From: BOG-908 sp965198855
Lineage (GTDB): Bacteria; Pseudomonadota; Alphaproteobacteria; Acetobacterales; Acetobacteraceae
DNA length: 64,000 nt
Direction of reading: 5' to 3'
NCBI GenBank assembly: GCA_965198855.1
Contig: CBDAPZ010000001.1
Span: 2,542,001-2,606,000 of the forward strand
Shown here: positions 16,847 to 24,980 of the stretch, piece by piece
Layout of the letters: each line of letters begins with the position of its first letter
Numbering within the stretch: the first letter of the stretch is position 1
The notes under the pieces: model-generated
The model's input: the letters and a program-made list of their open reading frames with translations, nothing else
What the model was told of the DNA's origin: nothing
Database searches by the model: none
Translations under genes and position numbers: made by a program

Positions 16847-17236
16847 CTACCCGAGAGCGTCCCGTTCCGGCAGGCGGCCGCGGATCGCTGGCTCAAGCAA
16901 CTCGGCCCAGAGCTGTTTCATTCGGCGCTTGACCTCTTCCCTGGCCAGATCAGTGAGCGATCCAAGCAGTACATCAGTGCCGATATAGGTAACCACCATG
17001 ATCGCAATGTCGACCGCGCCTGTGCCCTGCTGACCGGGCTGCAAGTAAAGCGGCGGCGCTTGCTGAGCTTCGACTTCGACTTCGCCAACACCAAGGATGC
17101 CTGCCGCCTGCAGCCGAAGCTTGGGATTTTGGAGGATTTCGGTCCAAACCGAGGTCAGCGCGGCAGTCAGCTCGGAAATGGTTCCGGAACCGCTCGCATG
17201 GCCGACAACCTCAATCTCCTCCTTATCCGCGTTCAT
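16847..17236 (-). CDS. Small uncharacterised protein with hydrophobic segment (first gene of cassette)
   Basis: A 129-aa protein. The ATG at 17236 is chosen because GAGG lies just upstream and the frame above it is unsupported. An N-terminal helical half (SELTAALTSVWTEIL) is followed by a Gly/Gln-rich turn and a hydrophobic segment, AVDIAIMVVTYIGTDVLLG, then a basic helix REEVKRRMKQLW. The layout recalls the small effector-associated constant components of NTPase conflict systems, but I cannot establish homology. It begins the minus-strand cassette and may be a membrane-linked adaptor. Confidence 0.6.
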   Translation of the reverse strand: MNADKEEIEVVGHASGSGTISELTAALTSVWTEILQNPKLRLQAAGILGVGEVEVEAQQAPPLYLQPGQQGTGAVDIAIMVVTYIGTDVLLGSLTDLAREEVKRRMKQLWAELLEPAIRGRLPERDALG

Positions 17237-17341
17237 TTTGCCTCGCGCTATTTTCGTTTCAGCAAAAAGTAACGAATTTGAAAGCCTCACGCAACAGCTG
17301 CTGCGGTGGAGACGCCGAGGCCCCGGTCTTCGCCAAGCTTC

Positions 17342-17446
17342 ATGAACGCAATCACGTTTACGCTCATGCCCCTGGTTGCCATGGTCTTCGGCGGCGCGGT
17401 TGCCGCAGTGTGGACGCCGGGTCCGCCGCATTGGAGATGCTTCAGC
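17342..17446 (+). pseudogene. Truncated ZIP-family metal transporter 5' end
   Basis: Translation from the ATG at 17342 gives MNAITFTLMPLVAMVFGGAV and then VWTPGPPHWR, like the first membrane helix of ZIP-type divalent metal transporters. The reading frame then enters the palindromic repeat at 17451 and loses any transporter character, so only about 35 residues remain. This is a broken gene, apparently cut at the repeat. Confidence 0.5.
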
Positions 17447-17450
17447 CTCA

Positions 17451-17527
17451 AGCAAAGCGGTTCTTTTTTGAAAAGAAAACCAAAAAACTTCTTCTATCTC
17501 GCTGTCGCGGTTCTCTCCGGCAGCGTT
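17451..17527. repeat. Palindromic repeat T-form with GC core, copy 4
   Basis: GCGGTTCTTTTTTGAAAAG and ACCAAAAAACTTCTTC are followed by GCTGTCGCGGTTCTCTCC, the same GC core as in copies 1 and 2. It lies upstream of the four-gene cassette, in the broken ZIP gene. From there to the SSADH start (17528-17780) I see no convincing gene. Confidence 0.75.
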
Positions 17528-17780
17528 CACCTACGCCGCAGATCGCTTCGAGCGCCCTCAGCACAATCTTACGGAGCGCCGCCCCTCTCGGCGCGGTGCG
17601 CAAGGCGGGCAAGGAGGGATCGCCCATCATCCGCTTCAGGGATCGCCACTCATTGAACCATCGAGGGTTGCGACTGCCACCTCGTCGGCTCACCTATCAT
17701 GCTCTGGAGCCGCGCAGGTGTGCTGCATCGGAGAGCCAGGCAAAGACCTCGACCACGGTCTCGCAACACACGGAGAAAGC

Positions 17781-19157
17781 ATGAAATACGCTACCGTCAA
17801 TCCATTCACCGGCGCCCTGGTGAAGGAATACCCGAACCACAGCGCCGAAGAGGTCGAGCGCGCGCTCGCCGCGGCCGACGCAGCTTACCGTTCCGACTGG
17901 GCGCGCGGGCCGCTCGATCGCCGCGTCGCAGTGCTCCATAAACTGGCTGATCTCCTCACCGAGCGCCTGGAAGAATTTGCCAGCACGATCACCCTCGAGA
18001 TGGGCAAGCTGATCGACCAGAGCCGAGGCGAGATGGCCCTTTGTTCGGACATCGCGCGCTATTACGCAGACAATGCCGCTTCACTTCTCAAGCCGATCCC
18101 CTACAAGACCAGCCAGGGAGAAGCCTGGGTCGAGCATCACCCGATCGGCGTGCTGGTTGCTGTGGAACCCTGGAATTTCCCCATCTATCAGCTGGTACGG
18201 GTCATTGCCCCGGCCATCGCCGTCGGTAATTCGGTGCTGCTGAAGCATTCCGAAATCGTGCCGAAATGCGCAGAATTGTTCGAGACCGTCGTCCACGACG
18301 CGGGCGCGCCGGCCGGCGTTCTCAAAAACCTCTACATCTCGCCGGAGCAGGTCGCCGGACTGATCGATGACGACCGTGTGCAGGGCGTCGCACTCACCGG
18401 CTCAGAGCGCGCAGGCAGTGCAGTCGCCGCCCGCGCCTCTGAGAAGCTGAAGAAAGCCACGCTTGAGCTTGGCGGGAATGACGCATTCATTGTGCTCGAT
18501 GACGCGGACATCACCAAAGCCGCGGCGGTCGGCGCCGATGCGCGTCTGTCCAACGCAGGCCAGGTCTGCACCGCCGCGAAGCGGTTTATCCTGCATGAAG
18601 CGATCGCGGATAAGTTCCTGCAGGCCTTCTCGGGTCACCTCAAAGGTGTCACCCTAGGCGACCCGCGCGAAACCAGCACCACCCTCGGCCCGCTCTCCTC
18701 GAAAAAGGCCCGCGACATGCTCGCCAAACAGGTGGATTCGGCCGTCGATAACGGCGCCAAGGTGCTTCTGGGCGGCAAGCCGGCGCAGCTCGAAGGCTTC
18801 TTCTTCGAGCCGACCATCCTGACGAACATCGAACGGGAAAACCCGGCCTATTTCGAAGAGTTCTTCGGCCCCGTCGCACAGATCTACGTCGTGAAAAACG
18901 ACGACGAAGTCGTGGCTCTCGCCAATGATTCGCATTTCGGCCTTGGTGGATCGATCTTCTCCGGCGATGTGGCGCGTGCCCGTAAACTGGCATCGCGGAT
19001 CGAGACCGGAATGGTCTGGATCAATGCTGCAACCGGGTCGGTGGCCGAACTCCCGTTCGGCGGCGTCAAGCACTCAGGATTTGGCCGTGAGCTGGGCGAT
19101 GTTGGCATCATGGAGTTCGTCAACAAGAAGTTGGTTGTGACGGCCGCTGCAGCGTGA
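17781..19157 (+). CDS. NAD(P)-dependent succinate-semialdehyde dehydrogenase family protein
   Basis: A 458-aa aldehyde dehydrogenase close to the GabD-like succinate-semialdehyde dehydrogenases. Visible motifs are VEPWNFPIYQLVR, LTGSERAGSAVA, the catalytic Glu in LELGGND, the catalytic Cys in NAGQVCTAAKRF and the C-terminal PFGGVKHSGFGRELG. The ATG at 17781 follows CGGAGAAAGC; the upstream in-frame ATG at 17718 adds residues unlike the family. It stands alone between gene remnants and ends in a strong hairpin, so it is likely monocistronic. Substrate range in this family is broad. Confidence 0.9.
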   Translation: MKYATVNPFTGALVKEYPNHSAEEVERALAAADAAYRSDWARGPLDRRVAVLHKLADLLTERLEEFASTITLEMGKLIDQSRGEMALCSDIARYYADNAASLLKPIPYKTSQGEAWVEHHPIGVLVAVEPWNFPIYQLVRVIAPAIAVGNSVLLKHSEIVPKCAELFETVVHDAGAPAGVLKNLYISPEQVAGLIDDDRVQGVALTGSERAGSAVAARASEKLKKATLELGGNDAFIVLDDADITKAAAVGADARLSNAGQVCTAAKRFILHEAIADKFLQAFSGHLKGVTLGDPRETSTTLGPLSSKKARDMLAKQVDSAVDNGAKVLLGGKPAQLEGFFFEPTILTNIERENPAYFEEFFGPVAQIYVVKNDDEVVALANDSHFGLGGSIFSGDVARARKLASRIETGMVWINAATGSVAELPFGGVKHSGFGRELGDVGIMEFVNKKLVVTAAAA

Positions 19158-19158
19158 A

Positions 19159-19195
19159 ACCAAGGGAACGCGGCGTCATGCCGCGTTCCCTTGGT
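19159..19195 (+). terminator. Strong hairpin after the aldehyde dehydrogenase
   Basis: A 16-bp perfect stem (ACCAAGGGAACGCGGC and its complement) with a 5-base loop begins two bases past the stop codon. The downstream T tract is weak (TCTACG), but stem length and position make it a probable terminator. Confidence 0.7.
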
Positions 19196-19201
19196 CTACG
19201 C

Positions 19202-19559
19202 ATGAGTATGGTAAGTAGGCGCGGCGATCGATTGCTGCTGCTCTGCAACGGCCGTGTTCGTGTCGAAGGCAAACCTTCCGAGGTGCTGACCGGGCCGCAT
19301 CTCCAGCAGGCGCTCGAGATCTCTGCCTTGCTTGGTCGCCATGAGGGCCAGGATTATGTCGTGCCCTGGTCGCGTCATCCGATATCGCCGAATAGCCATG
19401 GCGCCTGAGGCCGCCATATCCGTCTTGCCGCAGCCAAATAGACTGCCTGCGTTGGGCCTGGCCATCCTTCTGCGTGTCCTGCTCGCAATCTTCGCGATCC
19501 TGCATATAGCGGCCACAAAGCCCAGCCTTGCACTCGAGCTTGTCACCATCAGGCTGTAA
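19202..19559 (+). pseudogene. Remnant of an iron-type ABC transporter (ATPase C-terminus and permease N-terminus)
   Basis: The first frame (19202-19408) reads RGDRLLLLCNGRVRVEG then PSEVLTGPHLQQAL, matching the C-terminal end of FecE-like ATPases, but all Walker and signature motifs are missing. An ATG at 19399 overlaps its stop and opens a hydrophobic segment, LGLAILLRVLLAIFAILHIA, like the first helix of a FecCD permease, which stops at 19559. Both pieces are too short to work, so this is a decayed transporter operon. Confidence 0.45.
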
Positions 19560-20241
19560 CGGGCGTCGCTGCCTCGAAGCTATGCGAACCACTCCGGCTT
19601 TGCATCAGGTGCAGCACGCGAATGCAGTGTCTTACATTAGTATTGGTCCTGAGTCAGTCGAACAAAGGCAGTTCCAGCTTCGGCCAAGGAGAGCAGTAGT
19701 CATTTTCTCGCATCTTATTTATCGCAGCTCACATCCTAAATTTCTGTGGACTTCTATCAGACAGCCGAGGGTAATGGCCGAGGGCGGCTCTGGTCTTGCT
19801 TCAGACGCCCAAATCCTACCCGACCGAGCAGGAGGCGAATCAGACCCCCCTACTCGACCTCGACTAGGTGCGACATCACATGGCCGCCGCGGGCCTGATA
19901 GATCGCGCACGCGCCTAGGTAAGATGAGGCGCAGCATGGTGGCCGGATGGCGGAGGGCGCGTCTATGTCGCCCCAAGCCGGGCTGCGCATAGTCTGGAAC
20001 ACGCGTGTATTGCTCGGCGAACAAGGCACAGCAAACACACGAGATAGGCGTGGCGGTCGGATTCAGCGATCTACCCGGTACGAAAGGATACCGGCCTAAA
20101 CCGACATTTAGGCTTAACTTGGACGAGTATTGATCGCTTCTTATCGTGACAGCTGTATATTCGTTCCCATAATCGCGTCGGCTGTTCAATCATGGGTATG
20201 ATAGTTGAGTTTCGTGACATTCGTAATTAGGAGTAGACTAA
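19560..20241. other. No gene recognised
   Basis: Both strands hold only compositionally odd open frames, without ribosome sites or familiar motifs. GC content falls toward the right side, where the small tandem genes begin. Nothing else is supported here. Confidence 0.5.
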
Positions 20242-20520
20242 TTGGGAATTCGTATCGAGATTAAGGGTGCAAGTAAAGAAGAGCTTGCCTATGGAGTAGC
20301 AGCTGCTGCTGCCGTCTTCGCCAGTGCCGGCACGAGTGCCGAAGAAGTCTTCTCTGCGTGTTCTCATCGAGATGCTCTCAATCCAGACATAAAAACCCGT
20401 GAGATAGAGATAGCCTGGCTATGGGACGAAGCAGATTTTGCGGCTGCGAACGCTTGCTGTGCAATGTGGCCAGAAAGGGCGCGCGCCGCAGGATTGCAAT
20501 ATGTTTTCGACTTTTCTTAG
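20242..20520 (+). CDS. Small hypothetical protein, tandem copy 1
   Basis: A 92-aa protein starting at TTG with TAGGAG upstream. I do not recognise it. It has a beta-like start (GIRIEIKGAS), a long Ala-rich helix (EELAYGVAAAAAVFASAG), and a C-terminal part with WLWDEADFAAANACCAMW. A second, diverged and disrupted copy follows at 20624. The duplication and the conserved Trp/Cys positions argue that this is a real protein. Lower GC than its neighbours suggests transfer. Confidence 0.6.
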   Translation: MGIRIEIKGASKEELAYGVAAAAAVFASAGTSAEEVFSACSHRDALNPDIKTREIEIAWLWDEADFAAANACCAMWPERARAAGLQYVFDFS

Positions 20521-20623
20521 ATACGTCCAGTCGCACAAAAGCTGGCCGGGCAAGCTCCTAGCCCGATGTAAGATTTTAATCGTTTCAAGCTTGCCATTCG
20601 GCCGGTCTACCTGGAGAAACAGC

Positions 20624-21015
20624 TTGAGTATTCAAATTAAAATTTTGCGTGCTACAGAGGAAGAGCTTGCCCAAGGACTTGCAGCAGCCTCTGCCATTTT
20701 TGCCCGCGCTGGTACAACCGCCGCGGAAGTTTACGCAGCCTGTTCAAATAGGGATAGTCAAATCCCAACATGAGCGTGCGGGATATCCGACTATCCTGGC
20801 TTTGGGATAAGGCGGACTTTGCCGCAGCGGCTGCATGCTGTGCTACGTGGCAAAAGCCAGCGCGAAGGGCAGGTTTGTTATATGTTCCGACTCCTTACAA
20901 AGGCGACGTGTCCCGTAAGGCATTCCCTTTGCCAGCCATCCGCCAGTCGCCACCTCGATATGAGACGATGTCTGCTGCAATTTTCGTCAATACTTATAGG
21001 CGGAATCAGCGGTAA
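20624..21015 (+). pseudogene. Tandem copy 2 of the small hypothetical protein, split by a frame change
   Basis: The frame from TTG 20624 (GGAG upstream) gives SIQIKILRATEEELAQGL and TTAAEVYAACSNRD, parallel to copy 1, then stops at 20773. The rest of the homology, VRDIRLSWLWDKADFA through RRAGLLYV, continues in the next frame from an ATG at 20770 that overlaps the stop as ATGA. Either a one-base indel broke the gene or two coupled half-proteins are made. Sequence past about 20885 has no match to copy 1. Confidence 0.55.
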
Positions 21016-21129
21016 AGCCTGAGATAAGATGTAAGTGGTCGGCAAACGAGTTGCGAAGCCATTCGAATTCCGTATTATTATTGGTGCGAGGCTGTCCAGC
21101 GCCTCGCGTGAGACCTCCTCCCTAAACTC

Positions 21130-21157
21130 GAACGGAGAGCCTGCTTGCTCTCCGTTC
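21130..21157 (+). terminator. Rho-independent-like hairpin
   Basis: An 11-bp perfect stem (GAACGGAGAGC / GCTCTCCGTTC) with loop CTGCTT is followed by ATTTCTCTGTTTT. It sits downstream of the tandem small genes and probably ends their transcript. Confidence 0.65.
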
Positions 21158-21311
21158 ATTTCTCTGTTTTGCACGGCTAGAGCATCACCCGATCAAATGA
21201 GATCACCCATTGGATGAAGATGCTCGCCACAACAAAGAGTTAGAGCGTCATGCGACACTCTTATTCAATTCAATGAGGTCGGATAGCGCCCTAGGGTTCT
21301 TAGTAGCCTTT

Positions 21312-21491
21312 TCAAATCCGCCGCTTGCACCAACCTTCTACCCATCCGATGCTCTCCATCGAACCGAGGTCGTAAGGGTTAGCCTCAAACGGACACCCTG
21401 CATTTCCGGCCGCCTCGCCTTCTCTACCATAAACGACTCGAAGTTCGGCGCTGCTTGGGCCGATAGGATTGTGGCTATTGGTCGATGCCAT
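21312..21491 (-). CDS. Ribosome modulation factor-like small protein
   Basis: A 59-aa protein from the ATG at 21491. The C-terminal half, REGEAAGNAGCPFEANPYDL followed by SIGWVEGW, fits the Rmf/CrpP-like pattern (GxxAGxAGxPxxxNPYxxxS...WxxGW). Such proteins are small basic stress factors that bind ribosomes or, in the CrpP branch, have been linked to drug modification. The longer frame reaching 21752 has unrelated AT-rich sequence and is not adopted. Confidence 0.55.
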   Translation of the reverse strand: MASTNSHNPIGPSSAELRVVYGREGEAAGNAGCPFEANPYDLGSMESIGWVEGWCKRRI

Positions 21492-21807
21492 GAGGGACGC
21501 GCCCTTATATTCCAAATAGGTCAACATCCCACTTGGTATAATGGTCGTGCGCGCAAATTGGCGTAAACGCAACGCATTCTCGCAAGTTGCTTCTTTGAAG
21601 GCCTGCCGATCAGTCTTATAAAAAAATATAGGCTTTGACCGCATTTTACTAAAGTCGGAAACACTTATAGCAACGTACGTATAAACGACAATGATAGCAA
21701 AAGACTTTAGAATGTCACTTCGTACTTCAAGCAGCTGGCTTACGCGCCGCATCGCAAGCGAAGCGCATATCGCCGTGCTGCATTAAGGTTGCGGGGCTGA
21801 CAATAGA
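21492..21807. other. AT-rich gap without a recognised gene
   Basis: This stretch has markedly lower GC than the backbone and no ribosome site or motif that I trust. The open minus-strand frame across it is an upstream extension of the Rmf-like ORF. Confidence 0.45.
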
Positions 21808-22044
21808 TCAGGTATTTCGTTTGAGTCGAAGATAACCCGACATCCAGCCTTTGAGCCAAGCGCCCCATTCAGGTGTATTGACGACATTTTGATTCAGAGC
21901 AGCCGGCTTTCCAGTTTTTCCTGTGTCTATGCCCAGTGTGCGGGCTGTATCGAAGGTTAGTTGCGCCAGGTGCTGTTGCTCAGGCCCGAGCTCTTCGTGC
22001 TCCTCGGGCGGCGGTTCGCTTTCTTGATCTGAGTTGGCACTCAT
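21808..22044 (-). CDS. Small hypothetical protein, weak Rmf-like C-terminus
   Basis: A 78-aa protein. The N-terminus is very acidic (ESEPPPEEHEELGPEQQH). The C-terminal DTGKTGKPAALNQNVVN and EWGAWLKGWMSGY parallel the GKPxxxN...AWxxGW pattern of Rmf-like proteins. It lies near another such ORF on the same strand, though 300 bp apart. Function unknown. Confidence 0.5.
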   Translation of the reverse strand: MSANSDQESEPPPEEHEELGPEQQHLAQLTFDTARTLGIDTGKTGKPAALNQNVVNTPEWGAWLKGWMSGYLRLKRNT

Positions 22045-22123
22045 GATTGCAATGCAATCCTTTATTACGGTTTTAGCAACGGCTCTTTCGTCATTTAATA
22101 AGCAACTTCAACACGTCAATACT

Positions 22124-22375
22124 TCAGAGGCGCCGCTTTCGCTCGATAGCATGACCTCGATAACGTCCAGCCAGGCTCAGCCGGAATTTGCTTTGCGGTA
22201 CCACGTATGGCTGGAGCCGCCGGCATCCCGCAGCACGGCAGCGAAGCTGGTGCACGAGCACCGCCAACGCGGGCGTGGAGCCATAGCGCGAAACCAGGTC
22301 GCGGACCGTTATAGCGCGCTCCTCGCGGCAGGCCGCATGCATGGCCATTAAATGCCAGGCCATGGAAGCGCTCAA
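22124..22375 (-). CDS. Small conserved-type hypothetical protein
   Basis: An 83-aa ORF whose middle, VRDLVSRYGSTPALAVLVHQ followed by LRCRAAGC, resembles short alphaproteobacterial hypotheticals that combine a YG-rich helix with a Cys pair. No ribosome site stands out and the C-terminus is Arg-rich. Whether it is expressed is uncertain. Confidence 0.4.
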   Translation of the reverse strand: MSASMAWHLMAMHAACREERAITVRDLVSRYGSTPALAVLVHQLRCRAAGCRRLQPYVVPQSKFRLSLAGRYRGHAIERKRRL

Positions 22376-22384
22376 GCTTTCAAG

Positions 22385-22708
22385 TTACAATCCTGCCTCC
22401 CGCCACGTTCTCGCAGCGAAGATTGCACCCAATCCTACAGCCAACAGAACACTCGAAACCGGCTCGGGCACTGGCGTATAAATAAAGGTTTCAGTGTATT
22501 CACCCTGGTAGTCGGCAGTGTAAATAATCGGAAATCCGTGTTCCACAAACGAAGAGTTTGGGATAACGAACAGATAAGCGCGATGGTTGTTGTTTTCAAA
22601 TGCAACGAAATCGACGGGGTCCGCCAGCAGGGTTATATTGACGCCACCCCATGATGCGGACTCAAAGCCATTGCCCTGCGGCACGAAGACGCTCTGCACA
22701 GGCAGCAA
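22385..22708 (-). pseudogene. 3' end of a PEP-CTERM anchored protein
   Basis: The last 30 residues are a clear PEP-CTERM sorting signal: VPEPVSSVLLAVGLG, then a basic end. The rest (107 aa) has beta-rich segments such as DPVDFVAFENNNHRAYLFVI but no signal peptide at the N-terminus, so the 5' part seems to be missing. An unseen alternative start upstream could restore it, but I find none. Confidence 0.5.
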
Positions 22709-23486
22709 CAGCGCGCATGCCTCCTACCACAGCGTCGGCTGCGTGCTTGAAGTCACGTCGCGAGGCGTGTTGCTGGTGATGTTCGACATGACCCTTCATA
22801 CCGGCCCCGTGCCGGTCGCCACCCTTTTTCGAGGGGTTGGACGCTTGCGACCCGCCCGCCACACCCCCGCGAGAGCAACGTCGCCAGGTAGGAAGATATG
22901 CGCGCAGGCTGAATGCCCGACTCGCATGGTCCGGCCGGCGTGTGGCGCGTATCGGACAATCCGCCTACGAGCTACAGCGCGTCTACAGGCCGGGCGCCGA
23001 CGACGACTTGCGCCGCTGCGTAGCCAGACATCGAGGAGCGGATCGCGCCATTTCCTTCTCGCCGAACGCCAGGAAAATCGGCTGGGACTTCCAGGCCGGC
23101 TGCCGGCAATGATTGTAGAGAGGCTGTATGCTCGTGACGGACTCGTGAGCTGCAGACATTCCAAACGCGCCTTGGCCTCGCCCGGCTGCGCCACGTTGGC
23201 GTGCGGGACGTCGGTGTCTTCCTGTACTAGCATCGCGCCTTGCGGCGCCTATCTCGCCAGCCCCACTTTGTGCTGGGCGGAGCGCCTTCTATAGAGCGAT
23301 CCGCCACCCGGTCTTGGGAGCTACCGACGGCGCACAGGAGCCTGCGCCGTCATTTCCAAACCCCAGGCGATACACACATCGATCTGTTACGGAACACCGC
23401 GCGACGCGCCTGCCGTCCAGCCGGAGCATTTTGGATGCCCCACTGATGCCCAGCGTGGTTTTGGTCTAACCTGATTTCGAAATTCG
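22709..23486. other. No gene recognised; one GC hairpin
   Basis: Frames here are Arg-rich translations typical of non-coding GC-rich DNA. A 9-bp hairpin (GACGGCGCA / TGCGCCGTC, 23326-23351) is the only structure noted. The stretch ends at the left attachment repeat of the integrated element. Confidence 0.45.
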
Positions 23487-23533
23487 CTGGTGCCGGCAGG
23501 GAGAGTCGAACTCCCGACCTACTGATTACGAAT
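23487..23533. repeat. attL: 47-bp copy of the tRNA-Thr 3' end
   Basis: It is identical to 42335-42381, starting with the CCA complement and running through the T arm, variable loop and into the anticodon loop, then diverging. The 5' half of the tRNA is absent here, so this is a non-functional fragment. Confidence 0.92.
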
Positions 23534-23570
23534 TCTATTTTTCGCTTTTTGTAGACCGCCGGTTCTTCTG

Positions 23571-23681
23571 TGTCCGCTCTATAGTGCACTGACAGTGCGT
23601 GATAATGCAAGCCTTTCACTGACAATGGTTGACACGGCCCGACAGCAAGTGCCTATCTGAGTCCGGACATAGTGCGGACAC
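23571..23681. promoter_or_regulatory. Candidate integrase arm-type sites near attL
   Basis: TGTCCGCTCT (23571-23580) is the inverted copy of AGAGCGGACA at 42260-42269 near attR, and TGCGGACAC (23673-23681) recurs at 42251-42259. CACTGACA also occurs twice in this gap, and GTCCG...CGGAC forms an inverted repeat. Shared short sites at both ends of an integrated element are typical of arm-binding sequences. Confidence 0.45.
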
Positions 23682-23696
23682 GGAGGCCTTCTGATC

Positions 23697-24980
23697 ATGG
23701 CTCAGTTGCTGGATAAAGGCGTCGTGGACAGCCTGGAAAAGCCGGCGGCAGGCAACCGGATCACCTATGACAGCGAGGTGAAAGGCTTCGGAGTGAGGGT
23801 CACGTCAGCCGGGGCCAAGGCCTTTATCTTGAACTATCGGCAGGACGGCCGAGAGCGCCGGATCACCATAGGGAGCTACCCGGATTGGAAAGTGGCGGCG
23901 GCGAGGGATCAAGCGAAGCAGCTCAAGCGCCGGGTCGATGTGGGCGAGGATCCCATGGGCGACCGTCACGCCGATCGCGCAGCCCCCACCATGGACAGCC
24001 TGGCAGATCGGTTTGTCGAAGAGCACCTAGCGAAGCGCCGCGAGGCCACACAGACCGACTATAAGAGCATTCTCCGCCTCTACATTCGGCCCAAACTCGG
24101 CAAGGTGAAGGTGGCCGACCTGAGACACACCGACATTGAGCGACTGCACGCCGAGATCACCAAGACCGCTCCCTATCGCGCCAACCGCACTGTAGCGGTG
24201 CTAAGCAAAATGCTCTCCCTGGCCATCAAATGGGAAATGCGGAGCGACAACCCTGCTCGGGGCATTGAACGGGCGCCGGAGCAAAAGCGTGAGCGGTTCT
24301 TGTCGGCCGCGGAGATCGCGAGCCTGGCGGCCGCCTTGGCTGAAGTGAGGGAGCAGGCCAGCGCCGACGCGATTCGCCTGCTCCTGCTGACCGGCGCCCG
24401 GAAGAGCGAAGTTCTCAAGTCGCGGTGGTCGGAGATCAATCTGGAGGCCGGCATCTGGGTGAAGCCCAGCGCGCACACGAAAACCAAGAAGGATCACCGG
24501 GTGCCGCTGAGCGCCCCTGCCCGGCTCCTGCTGAGCGAGATGCGCGCCGCGGCCGACGAGCTGGAGAAGACCTCGCACGTGAAGGCAACCTTCCTGTTCC
24601 CCAGCGATGTGGAAGACCAGCCGATTGCCGACATCAAAAAGACCTGGATGACGGTGTGCCAGAAGGCCGGATTGGGCAAGATGGTTGCTGCCAAGGACAA
24701 GGCTGGAAAACCCGTCAAGGACACGGCAGGCAAGCCGGTAATGGTGTGGCAGGGCGATGCCCGCATGCACGATCTGAGGCATACTTACGCGTCGATCCTA
24801 GCCTCGCATGGGCTTTCGCTGCCGATCATCGGTCAGCTGCTGGGACATACGCAGGCTCAGACGACGGCCAGGTATGCGCACTTGATGGATGATCCGCTAC
24901 GCGCGGCCACCGAGCGGGTGGGAGCGGTTGTTTCGGGGCGAACACCTGCAGACGTGGTGCAGATCGGAAAGCGTGCGTGA
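23697..24980 (+). CDS. int: Tyrosine-type integrase
   Basis: A 427-aa site-specific recombinase with an N-terminal arm-binding domain of the DUF4102 type (DSEVKGFGVRVTSAG), a SAM-like core-binding domain, and a C-terminal catalytic domain. Active-site residues appear in LLTGARKSEVL (Arg), HDLRHTYAS (His-x-x-Arg), LGHTQAQTTARYAHL (His and nucleophile Tyr). A Lys/Gly-rich insertion (AKDKAGKPVKDTAGKPV) precedes HDLRH. It sits 163 bp inside attL and reads inward, as expected for a tRNA-targeted element. A TGATG overlap couples it to the next gene. Confidence 0.95.
   Translation: MAQLLDKGVVDSLEKPAAGNRITYDSEVKGFGVRVTSAGAKAFILNYRQDGRERRITIGSYPDWKVAAARDQAKQLKRRVDVGEDPMGDRHADRAAPTMDSLADRFVEEHLAKRREATQTDYKSILRLYIRPKLGKVKVADLRHTDIERLHAEITKTAPYRANRTVAVLSKMLSLAIKWEMRSDNPARGIERAPEQKRERFLSAAEIASLAAALAEVREQASADAIRLLLLTGARKSEVLKSRWSEINLEAGIWVKPSAHTKTKKDHRVPLSAPARLLLSEMRAAADELEKTSHVKATFLFPSDVEDQPIADIKKTWMTVCQKAGLGKMVAAKDKAGKPVKDTAGKPVMVWQGDARMHDLRHTYASILASHGLSLPIIGQLLGHTQAQTTARYAHLMDDPLRAATERVGAVVSGRTPADVVQIGKRA

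Noticed and set aside
17448..17693. 81-codon minus-strand frame over repeat copy 4
   Set aside because: The last third is repeat-encoded and the start has no ribosome site. Part of it (ALRKIVLRALEAICGVGE) looks protein-like, so a remnant cannot be excluded, but support is too weak.
19719..20189. 156-codon minus-strand frame
   Set aside because: Pro/Arg-rich with no motif or start signal; it lies in a region of decay.
22587..23294. 235-codon plus-strand frame
   Set aside because: Arg/Ala/Pro-rich frame typical of non-coding GC DNA; it starts antisense to the PEP-CTERM remnant.
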